From contig OX442434.1 of the NCBI GenBank assembly GCA_949361645.1, positions 457,061-521,060 of the forward strand: 64,000 bases of DNA, given 5' to 3'. The position numbers and the translations under genes are program-made. Position 1 is the stretch's first letter. Every line of letters starts with the position of its first letter. Shown here one piece after another: positions 1 to 21,276 of the stretch. Under the pieces are notes generated by a model. The model saw only the letters and a program-made list of their open reading frames with translations, did no database searches and had not been told where the DNA came from. This DNA is from Spongilla lacustris. Its lineage: Eukaryota > Porifera > Demospongiae > Spongillida > Spongillidae.

Positions 1-146
1 CTATGATAAGCCTCAGCAATTTGTGCCATACTAATGGTATATTATTGTACACTAATATGTATATTAATGAATTATTAATGCCTATGGTACTTCAGTCATG
101 TAAAATATGATATAGCTAGGTACAGTTGTGTGTTAGTATTTGTAAC

Positions 147-10336
<10,190 letters not shown>

Positions 10337-11588
10337 ACTTATCAGTTGCTCAGGCTCTGAATCTGAATTCCACTTGAGAGTTGCATCTATAAACGATACC
10401 GTAATATCATACGCCTATAGTATGGTAATTAGAAAATTAGATTTATTTGTAAAACCGTGTACTGGTTTCACGTTTGTTTGCTGTGAAGTGTTAGCGTTGG
10501 TTGGGTTACTTCTTTGAAACAACCATTTCTGTATTTACAGAGTGAGTTCCAGCATAGATTGATGACCTAACGTACGCGCTATAAAATAGTATTGATATGT
10601 TTATCACTATGATAGTTTCGCATGAATATAATTACTGTACGCCCCTTTTTGTTGGATATGAGTGAACAAATCGAACGAAATCGGGACTTCTACGTTACTA
10701 CAAGGTCTTAAACTGTAGTCAGTGCCTGTACCAGTGATTGTAACTAGTTGGGATTCATTTCTACTCATTTCGCTTCGTGCCTATGTTGTCGAAACCTTTG
10801 TAAACCGGTAGCGCGCGTGAAGCGCAATGTTTTGTTTGACTCTTGTACACACAGAGGATAGCGTGCAGGCTTGAGATAGAACGCAAAGGCTACTATAAAG
10901 ATCGAAGTTTCGCATGGTTTTGTTTTTACAACAGCCAGACCTTTACTAAAAAAGTTACGCTACTTACCAAGTGAATTTAAGTGCCTATCTTTGTCGGATC
11001 CTACTGAAGTAGTAAGGAAGCATAGTTCCTTTCGTGTTTAATAGTTCAATAGTAGTTGAAGCTTTGCATGCAATTTGTTTCACTCCATTTTATGGAAGGA
11101 TCGCAAAGATATGATTTTTGAAAAGAGGTCAATCACATGCATATTTGAGTCAATGTATAAAGCAGTATGTATCGGCAAAGTCGCTTATCAGTGAGGCGAA
11201 AGAATGAGACCAGAAATCCAGGACCTACTCCATTGATATCTCCTAGAAGAACGTTAGGGTGGCCCATTTACAACAACAGCTAAGTCTGACTTCTGTCAGT
11301 CTATGATGACGTCATATACGGTGAAACGATGATACGTCATGCAAGTTCAATGTATTGCGTTGCCAATCCCGTTAGGTCATCAATCTATGGTTCCAGAACC
11401 TGGACATATTGATTCATACTACTCATAATGGCCGCTCGACTCGGCAAACGTGGATAAACAAAGCTGAGCACTTCGGAAAAGACAAAGTGGTTGCACCGTA
11501 ATCAGCGCTATGACCTGATCAGAAAGGTTAAGGAGTAGGGTTAATTTGTTAACTAATAGCAGAAGGCAGCGGGCGGGGCACGAGGAAA
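10337..11588. other. Intergenic region between divergent kinase copy 1 and NUDT8
   Basis: About 1.25 kb of moderately AT-rich sequence between two head-to-head genes. It presumably holds both promoters, but I see no clear core element, RNA gene or repeat. Confidence 0.5.
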
Positions 11589-12366
11589 ATGGCCGTGAAA
11601 GACTGGAGCAGACTTCTTGGCGAGAGCAACAAGGCGCGTGTCATATCTTCGCTGCTGAGACACGCGGTGAGAGGCAGCGGATTTACCGGAGAGGGTAGGC
11701 AGGCAGCCGTCCTTGTGCCACTGCTAATAGCTAACGGAGAGCCTTCCGTCCTTTTCACCATCCGCTCTACAAATCTCTCCCGTCACAGAGGCCAAGTAAG
11801 GTTAGCATCGCAGGTAGCATGGGTAGGGCCTATTGAAAACACTCAAAGCTTTCCAGGCGGTATTCGGGACCCGCAAGACGCTTCATTGGAAGCTACCGCT
11901 CTCAGAGAAACAAGCGAGGAACTTGGAGTGAACCCCAAAACCGTTGAGGTTTGGGGGCAACTTCCCTCTCTGCCTGACAGGGTATGCACAGACATAGAAA
12001 ACTGATGGATTAACTGAGTTACCAACCACAGGTAAGGTCGAACGTTATAACGCCTGTACTCGGGGTGATGACGGACACCGCTACATTGGCTCCTAACCCA
12101 GGCGAGGTATTCGAAATAAGCGTTTGTATATTTATGTACGTGCGCACACACAACCTTCTTTTCAGGTGTCTGAAGTATTCACCTTGCCCATCAGACATCT
12201 TGCACATCCAGCCAACCATCGCCATACCATCTTCAAAGGACATTCTCTCAGGTACCCAGTCTTTTTAGGAGGCCCTCGGAGGATATGGGGACTGTCAGGG
12301 TTCATCCTCAACATGACCTTGCTTCAGCTTCTTCCTCCAGAGTTTGAATATCAGTCTCTGACGTAG
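11589..12366 (+). CDS. NUDT8: NUDT8-like mitochondrial-type CoA diphosphatase (Nudix hydrolase)
   Basis: Nudix hydrolases of the NUDT7/NUDT8 group cleave CoA and related diphosphates. Exons are 11589-11800, 11849-11981, 12032-12106 and 12166-12366, giving 206 residues, close to human NUDT8. The first ATG follows GAGGAAA. The conserved VSFPGG is created by the first splice. The Nudix box follows as GGIRDPQDASLEATALRETSEELGV, with its REx2EE core visible. The C-terminal RYPVFLGGPRRIWGL motif is characteristic of the NUDT8 group. The first intron is only 48 bases, a multiple of three and without an in-frame stop. The gene is convergent with UCKL1, 400 bases apart. Choosing NUDT8 over NUDT7 rests on the C-terminal motif and length. 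Confidence 0.88.
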
Positions 12367-12767
12367 CCTATGCCCATGTGATATGTGTGTGTTACTTGTT
12401 ATTCTAGTTGGTGCATATATACTTCGTCTTGGGAATGTTTTGATACTATAGGGACCCCGGGAACTGCTCCCGTTTCATAACTGCTAGTAGGTTGGGGGTC
12501 CAACTGCACCAGCCTAGGCCACTATACATTAACCCTCAGTATAATGAGGAAGGCCGTGCATGCTTGTGCAAGGGGAGGGACTAAAGGGTTACTTGGTATG
12601 ATTGACATCATAATATTGTTACATGTTCTAGTAAACAATGCCTTGCGTTCGTGGTAATCACTTCTACAATCATTACACATTTTTTGGTGTTAATGAAACG
12701 GTGAACAAAATAATTCAGACAGGTAGTGGGAGATTATGAACAATAATTGGAATTTGCATTAGTCAGA
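12367..12767. other. Short convergent intergenic region NUDT8/UCKL1
   Basis: About 400 bases between two stop codons, so it should contain both 3' UTRs. No repeat or RNA gene recognised. Confidence 0.5.
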
Positions 12768-15700
12768 TTATGTGCCAAAATAGCGGTCACCATAGTTACC
12801 AAGACCAGGAATGATGTGGAACTGTTCATTGACCTGCTGGTCCACAGCTGATGTGATTATCTTCACCCGTGGGAAAGCGTAAGCCACAGCCCTCACACCA
12901 GGTGTGGCCACTAGTATGGATACAAAGAGGATGTTCTCCTGTGGTACATCATGGTCCTGTTTTGACAACACTAAACATGATCACCATTGCAACCAAAGCA
13001 CACCCACAGTCGTACCAGTAACACTCGTATTGCCATGAGTGCAGCGGCACCTGTTGCTAGGGTTGCATCCATGAGGATCACATGACAGTCTCTGATATTA
13101 GGAGGAAGCCTCAGGAAGTGCAGCTGTGTTGTTAGTAACCAGGAGAGTGGGGAAAGGGAGGGACTTACACTACCTTAATACAGATATGAACCAAACAGCT
13201 AGTGATAATGATAGTGATGGCACATGAATGTGTGCAATATGTACTACCATGTAGGTACATTAATAAACAACTCCATCCTCCCCTCCCCCTGCTCCTCCAT
13301 CATACCTCTGGCTCCCCTGACTTTGGGTTCGTCTGGATCAGCATCTTTCCCACCATCACATCTTTACACACAGACAGCAGAGCCAGCTCCAAAACCTCTC
13401 CAGCACGCAGAATGGACACACCACAGAGCTGATAGAGACAGCATTAAGTACCACACCCCCACACCACACCACTACACCCCTCACATGTCCTTTGAAGCGC
13501 TTCCCTTCATACAGCTCATTCTGGGCTGTTTTAATGACGACATCCTACTTAAGGCATGACATGGTGAACAGTCACCATGACGACCAAGCCACCCAACATA
13601 CCTCAAATGGCAAGAGGGACAGTGCATATTCAATGATCAAACATGCCAGACGCTTAGTGAAGAACACAAATTCATCTCTTTTGGTCTCCTGGCATCTGTG
13701 AGGAGAACAGCCACACCCCCACATGAAAACACTCTTCCCCAGCCATACCATATAACCACACCTACATCATCTTATCCCAGCCACTCCATTAAAAACCCCA
13801 TTACATACATAACAGCTACACCCAAACACCAAACATCCCCTCCCACACACATTATAACTTCTAACATCATCCCATAGCAGCCACACCCCTTCCCTGCAGC
13901 CGGCCCAACCTGATCATGGTATGCATACCCCTGACCTGGGGCCGGTCAGGTAGGATGTGAAGGGACGAGGGAAGCACACCATTATCAGCACCTCCCTGTT
14001 CAGCGAGAAGCTTCGACCTGAAGTTGAAACCTCTCTGAGGAGTGAGGAGTACATGTAGGTGGAATGTGTCATAATAGTTCTGACAGACCACACTATAACA
14101 CGCCCTTATTCACACCTCTGGAGACATTCACTTGCATAGCCACAACCATCCACCCAAACAGAAGTACCATACACACTCACCCACACACACACACACCCAA
14201 ACATCCTCCCCCTCACACACACACCCAAACATCCTCCTCCCCACACATCCACCCAAACATCCTCCCCCACACACCCACCCAAACATCCTCCCCCCACACA
14301 CACCTTCCTCAGCTGGTCCTTCACTTGCTGCACAATCAAATGTATTGCCACCTCATTTGCAGCACCTGTTCATAAAAATATCAATCGCCATGACCCACAG
14401 CACACCTCCCCATGACCCCACAGCACACCTCCCCATGACCCCACAGCACACCTCCCCACGACCCCACAGCACACCTCCCCACGACCCCACAGCACACCTC
14501 CCCATGACCCCACAGCACACCTCCCCACGACCCCACAGCACACCTCCCCATGACCCCACAGCACACCTCCCCATGACCCCACAGCACACCTCCCCACGAC
14601 CCTACAGCACACCTCCCCACGACCCTACAGCACACCTCCCCACGACCCCACAGCACACCTCCCCACGACCCCACAGCACACCTCCCCACGACCCTACAGC
14701 ACACCTCCCCACGACCCCACAGCACACCTCCCCATGACCCCACAGCACACCTCCCCACGACCCCACAGCACACCTCCCCATGACCCCACAGCACACCTCC
14801 CCATGACCCCACAGCACACCTCCCCATGACCCCACAGCACACCTCCCCATGACCCCACAGCACACCTCCCCACGACCCCACAGCACACCTCCCCACGACC
14901 CCACCCCACACCACACCTCCCTATGACCTCACCTCTTGGCACAACAATGTCTGCATACTGCATAGTGGGTTCAATGTACTGCAGAAATGCCTGATGACAG
15001 AGAAAGTGAGCATTGATGAGTCTGGGTGGGAGAGACACACGTGTGCCCATACACACCCATATATGCATGGGAAACCATCCCACCCCCACCCCCACACACC
15101 CACATGCACATCACACTCACACCCGTATCAGCACACCCACAAACATCCACCACGACATTTACGTGAAATCCACAGACGTACTCTCACCGGTTTCACAAAT
15201 TTTTCATACTGCTTCAGTACACTATCCAAATCTCTGCCCCGCTCTGCTATATCACGTTGCAGCCTGCATAGAAGTGCATCAATTGGAATCACACAGTAAA
15301 CATATGAACCTATACACCTCCGAGCCAGTCTGATGTCGGAGTCGGTGTCAACGAAAATTTTCAGGTCCATCAAGTCTCTCAGTGGCTTGCTGTGGAAAGC
15401 TAATATCCCTTCAAACAGTATCACATTGGCTCCATACACTGGACACTTGCATGAGGGAAAAAAAACAACAGAATTTCACAATGTGGGCTCTGGCCACCCT
15501 ACCCATCTTCTCTCTGTCATTATCCACCTCTACAACAAACCTTCTCACTCAACTATCTCACTGCGAGCACACCCTCTCTCCCCTCCCGCAAAACATTCTC
15601 CATTTTTACCACACATCATGCATCCTCTCCCTCACTATCATGTACCTCCCCACCCTCCCTCCTCTCCCTCACTATCATGTACCTCCCCACCCTCCCTCCT

Positions 15701-18700
15701 CTCCCTCACTATCATGTACCTCCCCACCCTCCCTCCTCTCCCTCACTATCATGTACCTCCCCACCCTCCCTCCTCTCCCTCACTATCATGTACCTCCCCA
15801 CCCTCCCTCCTCTCCCTCACTATCATGTACCTCCCCACCCTCCCTCCTCTCCCTCACTATCATGTACCTCCCCACCCTCCCTCCTCTCCCTCACTATCAT
15901 GTACCTCCCCACCCTCCCTCCTCTCCCTCACTATCATGTACCTCCCCACCCTCCCTCCTCTCCCTCACTATCATGTACCTCCCCACCCTCCCTCCTCTCC
16001 CTCACTATCATGTACCTCCCCACCCTCCCTCCTCTCCCTCACTATCATGTACCTCCCCACCCTCCCTCCTCTCCCTCACTATCATGTACCTCCCCACCTC
16101 CCTCCTCTCCCTCACTATCATGTACCTCCCCACCCTCCCTCCTCTCCCTCACTATCATGTACCTCCCCACCCTCCCTCCTCTCCCTCACTATCATGTACC
16201 TCCCCACCCTCCCTCCTCTCCCCCACTATCATGTACCTCCCCACCCTCCCTCCTCTCCCTCACTATCATGTACCTCCCCACCTCCCTCCTCTCCCTCACT
16301 ATCATGTACCTCCCCACCCTCCCTCCTCTCCCTCACTATCATGTACCTCCCCACCCTCCCTCCTCTCCCTCACTATCATGTACCTCCCCACCCTCCCTCC
16401 TCTCCCCCACTATCATGTACCTCCCCACCCTCCCTCCTCTCCCTCACTATCATGTACCTCCCCACCCTCCCTCCTCTCCCTCACTATCATGTACCTCCCC
16501 ACCCTCCCTCCTCTCCCTCACTATCATGTACCTCCCCACCCTCCCTCCTCTCCCTCACTATCATGTACCTCCCCACCCTCCCTCCTCTCAGCTTTGCTTT
16601 CCTTCCCCCTTTCCCCTCACACCCACCCACCTCCACCCCCTCCACCAACCCTCTTCATACTGTGTATTTGGCTCTGCTATGCGATGTGAAGTCATAGACT
16701 GGGACCTCCACCTGCTTCCCTTCCTTCAGCTTGGTAACAGTCTGTACCATAAGGTCATAGTCAAACGCATCTAATGAGGAAGGGGAGGAGGGAAGGAGGA
16801 TTAGAGGGAAACAAAAGTTAGATGTGAGAGCCCATAGGGCACAGGGATAAGAAGGTAAGGAAGAGATGTGGGAGCCCATAGGGCACAGAGATAAGAAGGT
16901 AAGGAAGAGATGTGGGAGCCCATAGGGCACAGGGATAAGAAGGTAAGGAAGAGATGTGGGAGCCCATAGGGCACAGGGATAAGAAGGTAAGGAAGAGATG
17001 TGGGAGCCCATAGGGCACAGGGATAAGAAGGTAAGGAAGAGATGTGGGAGCCCCTAGGGCACAGGGATAAGAAGGTAAGGAAGAGATGTGGGAGCCCATA
17101 GGGCACAGAGATAAGAAGGTAAGGAAGAGATGTGGGAGCCCATAGGGCACAGGGATAAGAAGGTAAGGAAGAGATGTGGGAGCCCATAGGGCACAGGGAT
17201 AAGAAGGTAAGGAAGAGATGTGGGAGCCCATAGGGCACAGGGATAAGAAGGTAAGGAAGAGATGAGGGAGCCCATAGGGCACAGGGATAAGAAGGTAAGG
17301 AAGAGATGTGGGAGCCCATAGGGCACAGGGATAAGAAGGTAAGGAAGAGATGTGGGAGCCCATAGGGCACAGGGATAAGAAGGTAAGGAAGAGATGTGGG
17401 AGCCCATAGGGCACAGAGATAAGAAGGTAAGGAAGAGATGTGGGAGCCCATAGGGCACAGAGATAAAAAGGTAAGGAAGAGATGTGGGAGCCCATAGGGC
17501 ACAGGGATAAGAAGGTAAGGAAGAGATGTGGGAGCCCATAGGGCACAGGGATAAGAAGGTAAGGAAGAGATGTGGGAGCCCATAGGGCACAGAGATAAGA
17601 AGGTAAGGAAGAGATGTGGGAGCCCATAGGGCACAGAGATAAGAAGGTAAGGAAGAGATGTGGGAGCCCATAGGGCACAGAGATAAGAAGGTAAGGAAGA
17701 GATGTGGGAGCCCATAGGGCACAGAGATAAGAAGGTAAGGAAGAGATGTGGGAGCCCATAGGGCACAGGAATAAGAAGGTAAGGAAGAGATGTGGGAGCC
17801 CATAGGGCACAGGGATAAGAAGGTAAGGAAGAGATGTGGGAGCCCATAGGGCACAGGGATAAGAAGGTAAGGAAGAGATGAGGGAGCCCCTAGGGCACAG
17901 GGATAAGAAGGTAAGGAAGAGATGTGGGAGCCCCTAGGGCACAGGGATAAGAAGGTAAGGAAGAGATGTGGGAGCCCATAGGGCACAGGGATAAGAAGGT
18001 AAGGAAGAGATGTGGGAGCCCATAGGGCACAGGGATAAGAAGGTAAGGAAGAGATGTGGGAGCCCATAGGGCACAGGGATAAGAAGGTAAGGAAGAGATG
18101 TGGGAGCCAGAGGGCACAGAGATAAGAAGGTAAGGAAGAGATGTGGGAGCCCATAGGGCACAGGGATAAGAAGGTAAGGAAGAGATGTGGGAGCCCATAG
18201 GGCACAGGGATAAGAAGGTAAGGAAGAGATGTGGGAGCCCATAGGGCACAGGGATAAGAAGGTAAGGAAGAGATGTGGGAGCCCATAGGGCACAGGGATA
18301 AGAAGGTAAGGAAGAGATGTGGGAGCCCCTAGGGCACAGAGATAAGAAGGTAAGGAAGAGATGTGGGAGCCCATAGGGCACAGGGATAAGAAGGTAAGGA
18401 AGAAATGTGGGAGCCCATAGGGCACAGAGATAAGAAGGTAAGGAAGAGATGTGAGAGCCCATAGGGCACAGGGATAAGAAGGTAAGGAAGAGATGTGGGA
18501 GCCCATAGGGCACAGGGATAAGAAGGTAAGGAAGAGATGTGGGAGCCCATAGGGCACAGGGATAAGAAGGTAAGAAAGAGATGTGGGAGCCCATAGGGCA
18601 CAGGGATAAGAAGGTAAGGAAGAGATGTGGGAGCCCATAGGGCACAGGGATAAGAAGGTAAGGAAGAGATGTGGGAGCCCATAGGGCACAGAGATAAGAA

Positions 18701-19614
18701 GGTAAGGAAGAGATGTGGGAGCCCATAGGGCACAGGGATAAGAAGGTAAGGAAGAGATGTGGGAGCCCATAGGGCACAGGAATAAGAAGGTAAGGAAGAG
18801 ATGTGGGAGCCCAGAGGGCACAGGGATAAGAAGGTAAGGAAGAGATGTGGGAGCCCATAGGGCACAGGGATAAGAAGGTAAGGAAGAGATGTGGGAGCCC
18901 ATAGGGCACAGGGATAAGAAGGTAAGGAAGAGTACGATAGACTCAGTCACCTGGATGGTCGAAGTTGTATTCACTCTGAGCAGCCAAGTGATGCTGCTCG
19001 TCAGACAACACTTTGTAGAAGGAGTCCATCGACAGCAGCACAACCCAAGGAACCTCCAGTGCTTCTATTATCTTCTGGGCCACAGTTGTCTTGCCTGATG
19101 CGCTGCCCCCAGTAAGGCCTGTACAGAGTGTGTTTAGTGTGACCATGTAGTGTGCATGTGTAATAAACTCCCACTGTCTTTGCATACACACACACACACA
19201 CAACACATCTAAACATGTGACAGAGATAAGATGAAGATTATTGATTGCTCACAATGGAATGGGTTTAGATGTGTAACCTGAATTTGACAGCTGTTGCCAA
19301 CATCTAACGCATAATTGAACAAGCAATGATGCAGTTGTGAATACGCGAATACCTCGCGCAACGTTTATATTGCGACGGTAATACGCAAACGCACTCCAGC
19401 AACAGACCTATGACAAAGGCATCCACCATCTCGCCATGAGAATTATACCACGGGGGGCGACCTGTAAAACGGTTGAAGGTCATCAGGTCATCGTTCGTAA
19501 TGCTCTTCTTTCTACTCATAATCCTACCATACCTTCTGTATAAATAGTTCTCTTCAAGCAATTTCGGCTCGAGGCTCCCCGAGGAGAACTAACGGTCACA
19601 GGTTCTTCCACCAT
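12768..19614 (-). CDS. UCKL1: Uridine-cytidine kinase-like 1 (uridine kinase fused to UPRT-like domain)
   Basis: Pyrimidine salvage protein. Exons on the minus strand: 19533-19614, 19408-19461, 18951-19118, 16661-16770, 15318-15445, 15188-15263, 14933-14990, 14304-14365, 13910-14034, 13602-13695, 13485-13544, 13306-13428, 13016-13123, 12768-12956. They total 478 codons plus stop, all in phase. The start at 19614 is the only in-frame ATG after an upstream TAG, and [14 protein letters not shown] across the first splice matches UCKL1 orthologues. Walker [10 protein letters not shown] lies near residues 49-57, and the kinase half ends with ADIVVPRG. The UPRT half has GVSILRAGE, the PRPP-loop-like [10 protein letters not shown] and the C-terminal [10 protein letters not shown]. 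Vertebrate UCKL1 extends beyond this point, so this protein lacks the acidic tail. Its introns carry several of the largest minisatellites here. Two donors (exons 14304-14365 and 14933-14990) directly open into tandem arrays. Confidence 0.94.
14160..14303. repeat. ~27-bp minisatellite starting at a UCKL1 donor
   Basis: Degenerate units containing CCCAAACATCCTCC. On the gene strand the array starts exactly at the GTGTGTG donor following exon 14304-14365. Confidence 0.85.
14395..14932. repeat. 23-bp minisatellite abutting a UCKL1 donor
   Basis: About 22 units of CACACCTCCCCACGACCCCACAG type (C/T variant in the middle). On the gene strand it begins at the donor GTGAGG of exon 14933-14990, and each unit restores GGGGAG|GTGTGC. 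Confidence 0.93.
15625..16590. repeat. 37-bp minisatellite in UCKL1 intron
   Basis: About 26 units containing CACTATCATGTACCTCCCC. All three forward frames stay open across it because of the repeat, giving spurious long ORFs. Confidence 0.96.
16815..18935. repeat. 44-bp minisatellite, about 48 copies, UCKL1 intron 3
   Basis: Very homogeneous units containing GATGTGGGAGCCCATAGGGC and AAGAAGGTAAGGAAG. Variation is mostly single-base (for example GGG/GAG before ATAAG). Apparent 300-400-residue ORFs on the minus strand are three-unit (132-bp) repeat frames, not genes. Each unit has a consensus-like donor AAG|GTAAGG, but on the strand opposite to the host gene. Confidence 0.97.
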
Positions 19615-19903
19615 GTGCAGGACTTCATCTTCCTCCGCCAGACTACTGGTTGAGAGGGTTATAGTCGCATTCTAGTTATGTCTTCTCTGTTCACCTGTCA
19701 TTTTCGTAGTCCAACGCGATAGGCACAATTTGAGCCATGCGAATAACTACACTATGAGAACATGCAAATATGTACTCTAATTACGGATCACTGGTTATAT
19801 TATACCCAGCACATACAGCATGTAGGACGAACTCCCATTTTCATAAAATTAATTGTTGTGTCAAATGTCATTACTGCATATACAGGGTATAACAACACAC
19901 ATT

Positions 19904-21092
19904 CTAGTCGTCCTTGTGTATGACACCTTTCCCACCACGAAGCCTTCCAGTTCTTCTGGCTGCAATGAGACCAACTTTGCGACCAGGGGGTGTGCCTCTC
20001 TTGACAGTTGAAGGCTTTCCAATGTGCTGGTGGTTACCTCCTCCGTGTGGGTGGTCCACAGGCTGAAGTACAACGGAGAAGCACGTATCACATTAGTGTG
20101 TGTGTGTGTGTGGACACGAAGGGGACTCACATTCATGGTAACACCACGAACGATTGGCCAGCAGTGGCGTTTAGCTTTGTATTTGTGGTAAGATCGACTG
20201 GCTTTAAGGATTGGTTTGTCAATCCTTCCTCCACCGGCTACAATGCCTACCATGGCTCTGTTGTTCGAGCACAGGGTCTAAAAACAAGGAGACGTGCATA
20301 TAAATACACTACTGCCATGCACCAACACAGACCTTCTTTGCTCCTGAAGGCAGCTTCACTCTGGTCTTGTGTGTGTCAGTGTTGTGTGCTATTACGGTGG
20401 CATAGTTGCCAGATGCCTTGGCCAGCTTGCCTCTGTCACCTAGCTTCTCCTCCACACCACAGATGACAGTACCTTCGGGCATCACGCCCAGGGGAAGGCA
20501 GTTGCCAATGGCAAGGTTAGCTGAATGTTGCAAACAGAAAAAAGGTTATGTAATCAACGAAGTACACGCCATCCATGATTCCTACCCTTCTTTCCGCAGT
20601 AAATGAACTGGCCCGTGTGCATGCCTTCCGTAGCGAGAAACAGTTCCTTTCTCAGCTTGTATCTGTAGGGGTCTCTGAAGTACACCTTGGCCAGAGGCGC
20701 GCCACGGCCGGGATCGTGAATGATGTCCTTCACTACTCCCTAAAGTCGCCGAACAGCTAATTTCAGTTGGCAGTCATTCCACGCTTGTATTGGTACCTTA
20801 ATGTAGCCATTTCTTTCAGCATAATCCAGCGTTCTCAACTTAACGGCACCTTTGCGATGCGTCGTGTGTGATTTAAACACACTACCGCGGCCCTTCCTTT
20901 GACCTCTGATTACTCGACCCATCTGTATGAAAATAAGCAGCGATAGCTTTAGAACGCCCACATAACATCCAATAGATCGCCATGCCGCCTATGCTCTCTG
21001 TACCAAGCTTTGCCGTCAATAATACGCCACACAGATCACATCAGATCAAGCACATGGCCCTTACCCGGTTCCCCACCGAAAAGAAAAGAAAG
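19904..21092 (-). CDS. RPL8: 60S ribosomal protein L8 (uL2), with a 5' non-coding TOP exon
   Basis: Core large-subunit protein near the peptidyl-transferase centre. Coding exons on the minus strand: 20797-20922, 20586-20739, 20333-20520, 20131-20277 and 19904-20062, giving exactly 257 residues, the usual animal length. It begins [16 protein letters not shown], includes VVGIV-type [15 protein letters not shown] and [10 protein letters not shown], and ends with the conserved [12 protein letters not shown] and [18 protein letters not shown]. The ATG directly follows an acceptor (CATACAG). A likely non-coding first exon is 21065-21092: it starts with a pyrimidine tract (CTTTCTTTTCTTTTC on the gene strand) and ends at a GTAAGG donor. 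This fits a 5'-TOP mRNA. The TOP exon is inference; the coding part is very clear. Confidence 0.96.
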
Positions 21093-21113
21093 TGCAATTA
21101 CTGCGCATGCGCA
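21065..21113. promoter_or_regulatory. Shared RPL8/DKC1 promoter: TOP tract and palindromic NRF-1-type site
   Basis: The region between the two divergent start codons is about 350 bases. Positions 21077-21092 form the pyrimidine tract of the putative RPL8 TOP exon on the minus strand. Just upstream, 21102-21113 is TGCGCATGCGCA, a perfect palindromic match to the NRF-1 consensus known from animal housekeeping promoters. The consensus is established knowledge; use of the site here is inference. Confidence 0.65.
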
Positions 21114-21276
21114 TTAGTAAGCGGCAACGCAGCACATGTGCTCTACTCCACATGGTCTTCATTTAAACAATGTGAGTATATGATTGCTGTATGCACGATT
21201 GTACTGTGCACGATTGCTCTGTGCAGATGTTCACCATCTCTATGTTGTTTCATGTTGCAGATTATCGCGTAGTATC

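Noticed and set aside
15333..16774. Plus-strand ORFs of up to 454 residues
   Set aside because: They cross the 37-bp minisatellite on the strand opposite to UCKL1 and overlap its real exons. No protein-like features.
16801..19043. Several 300-410-residue minus-strand ORFs rich in Pro, Leu and Ser
   Set aside because: They are repeat frames: a 44-bp unit without stops reads as a 44-residue protein period. The region is an intron of UCKL1.
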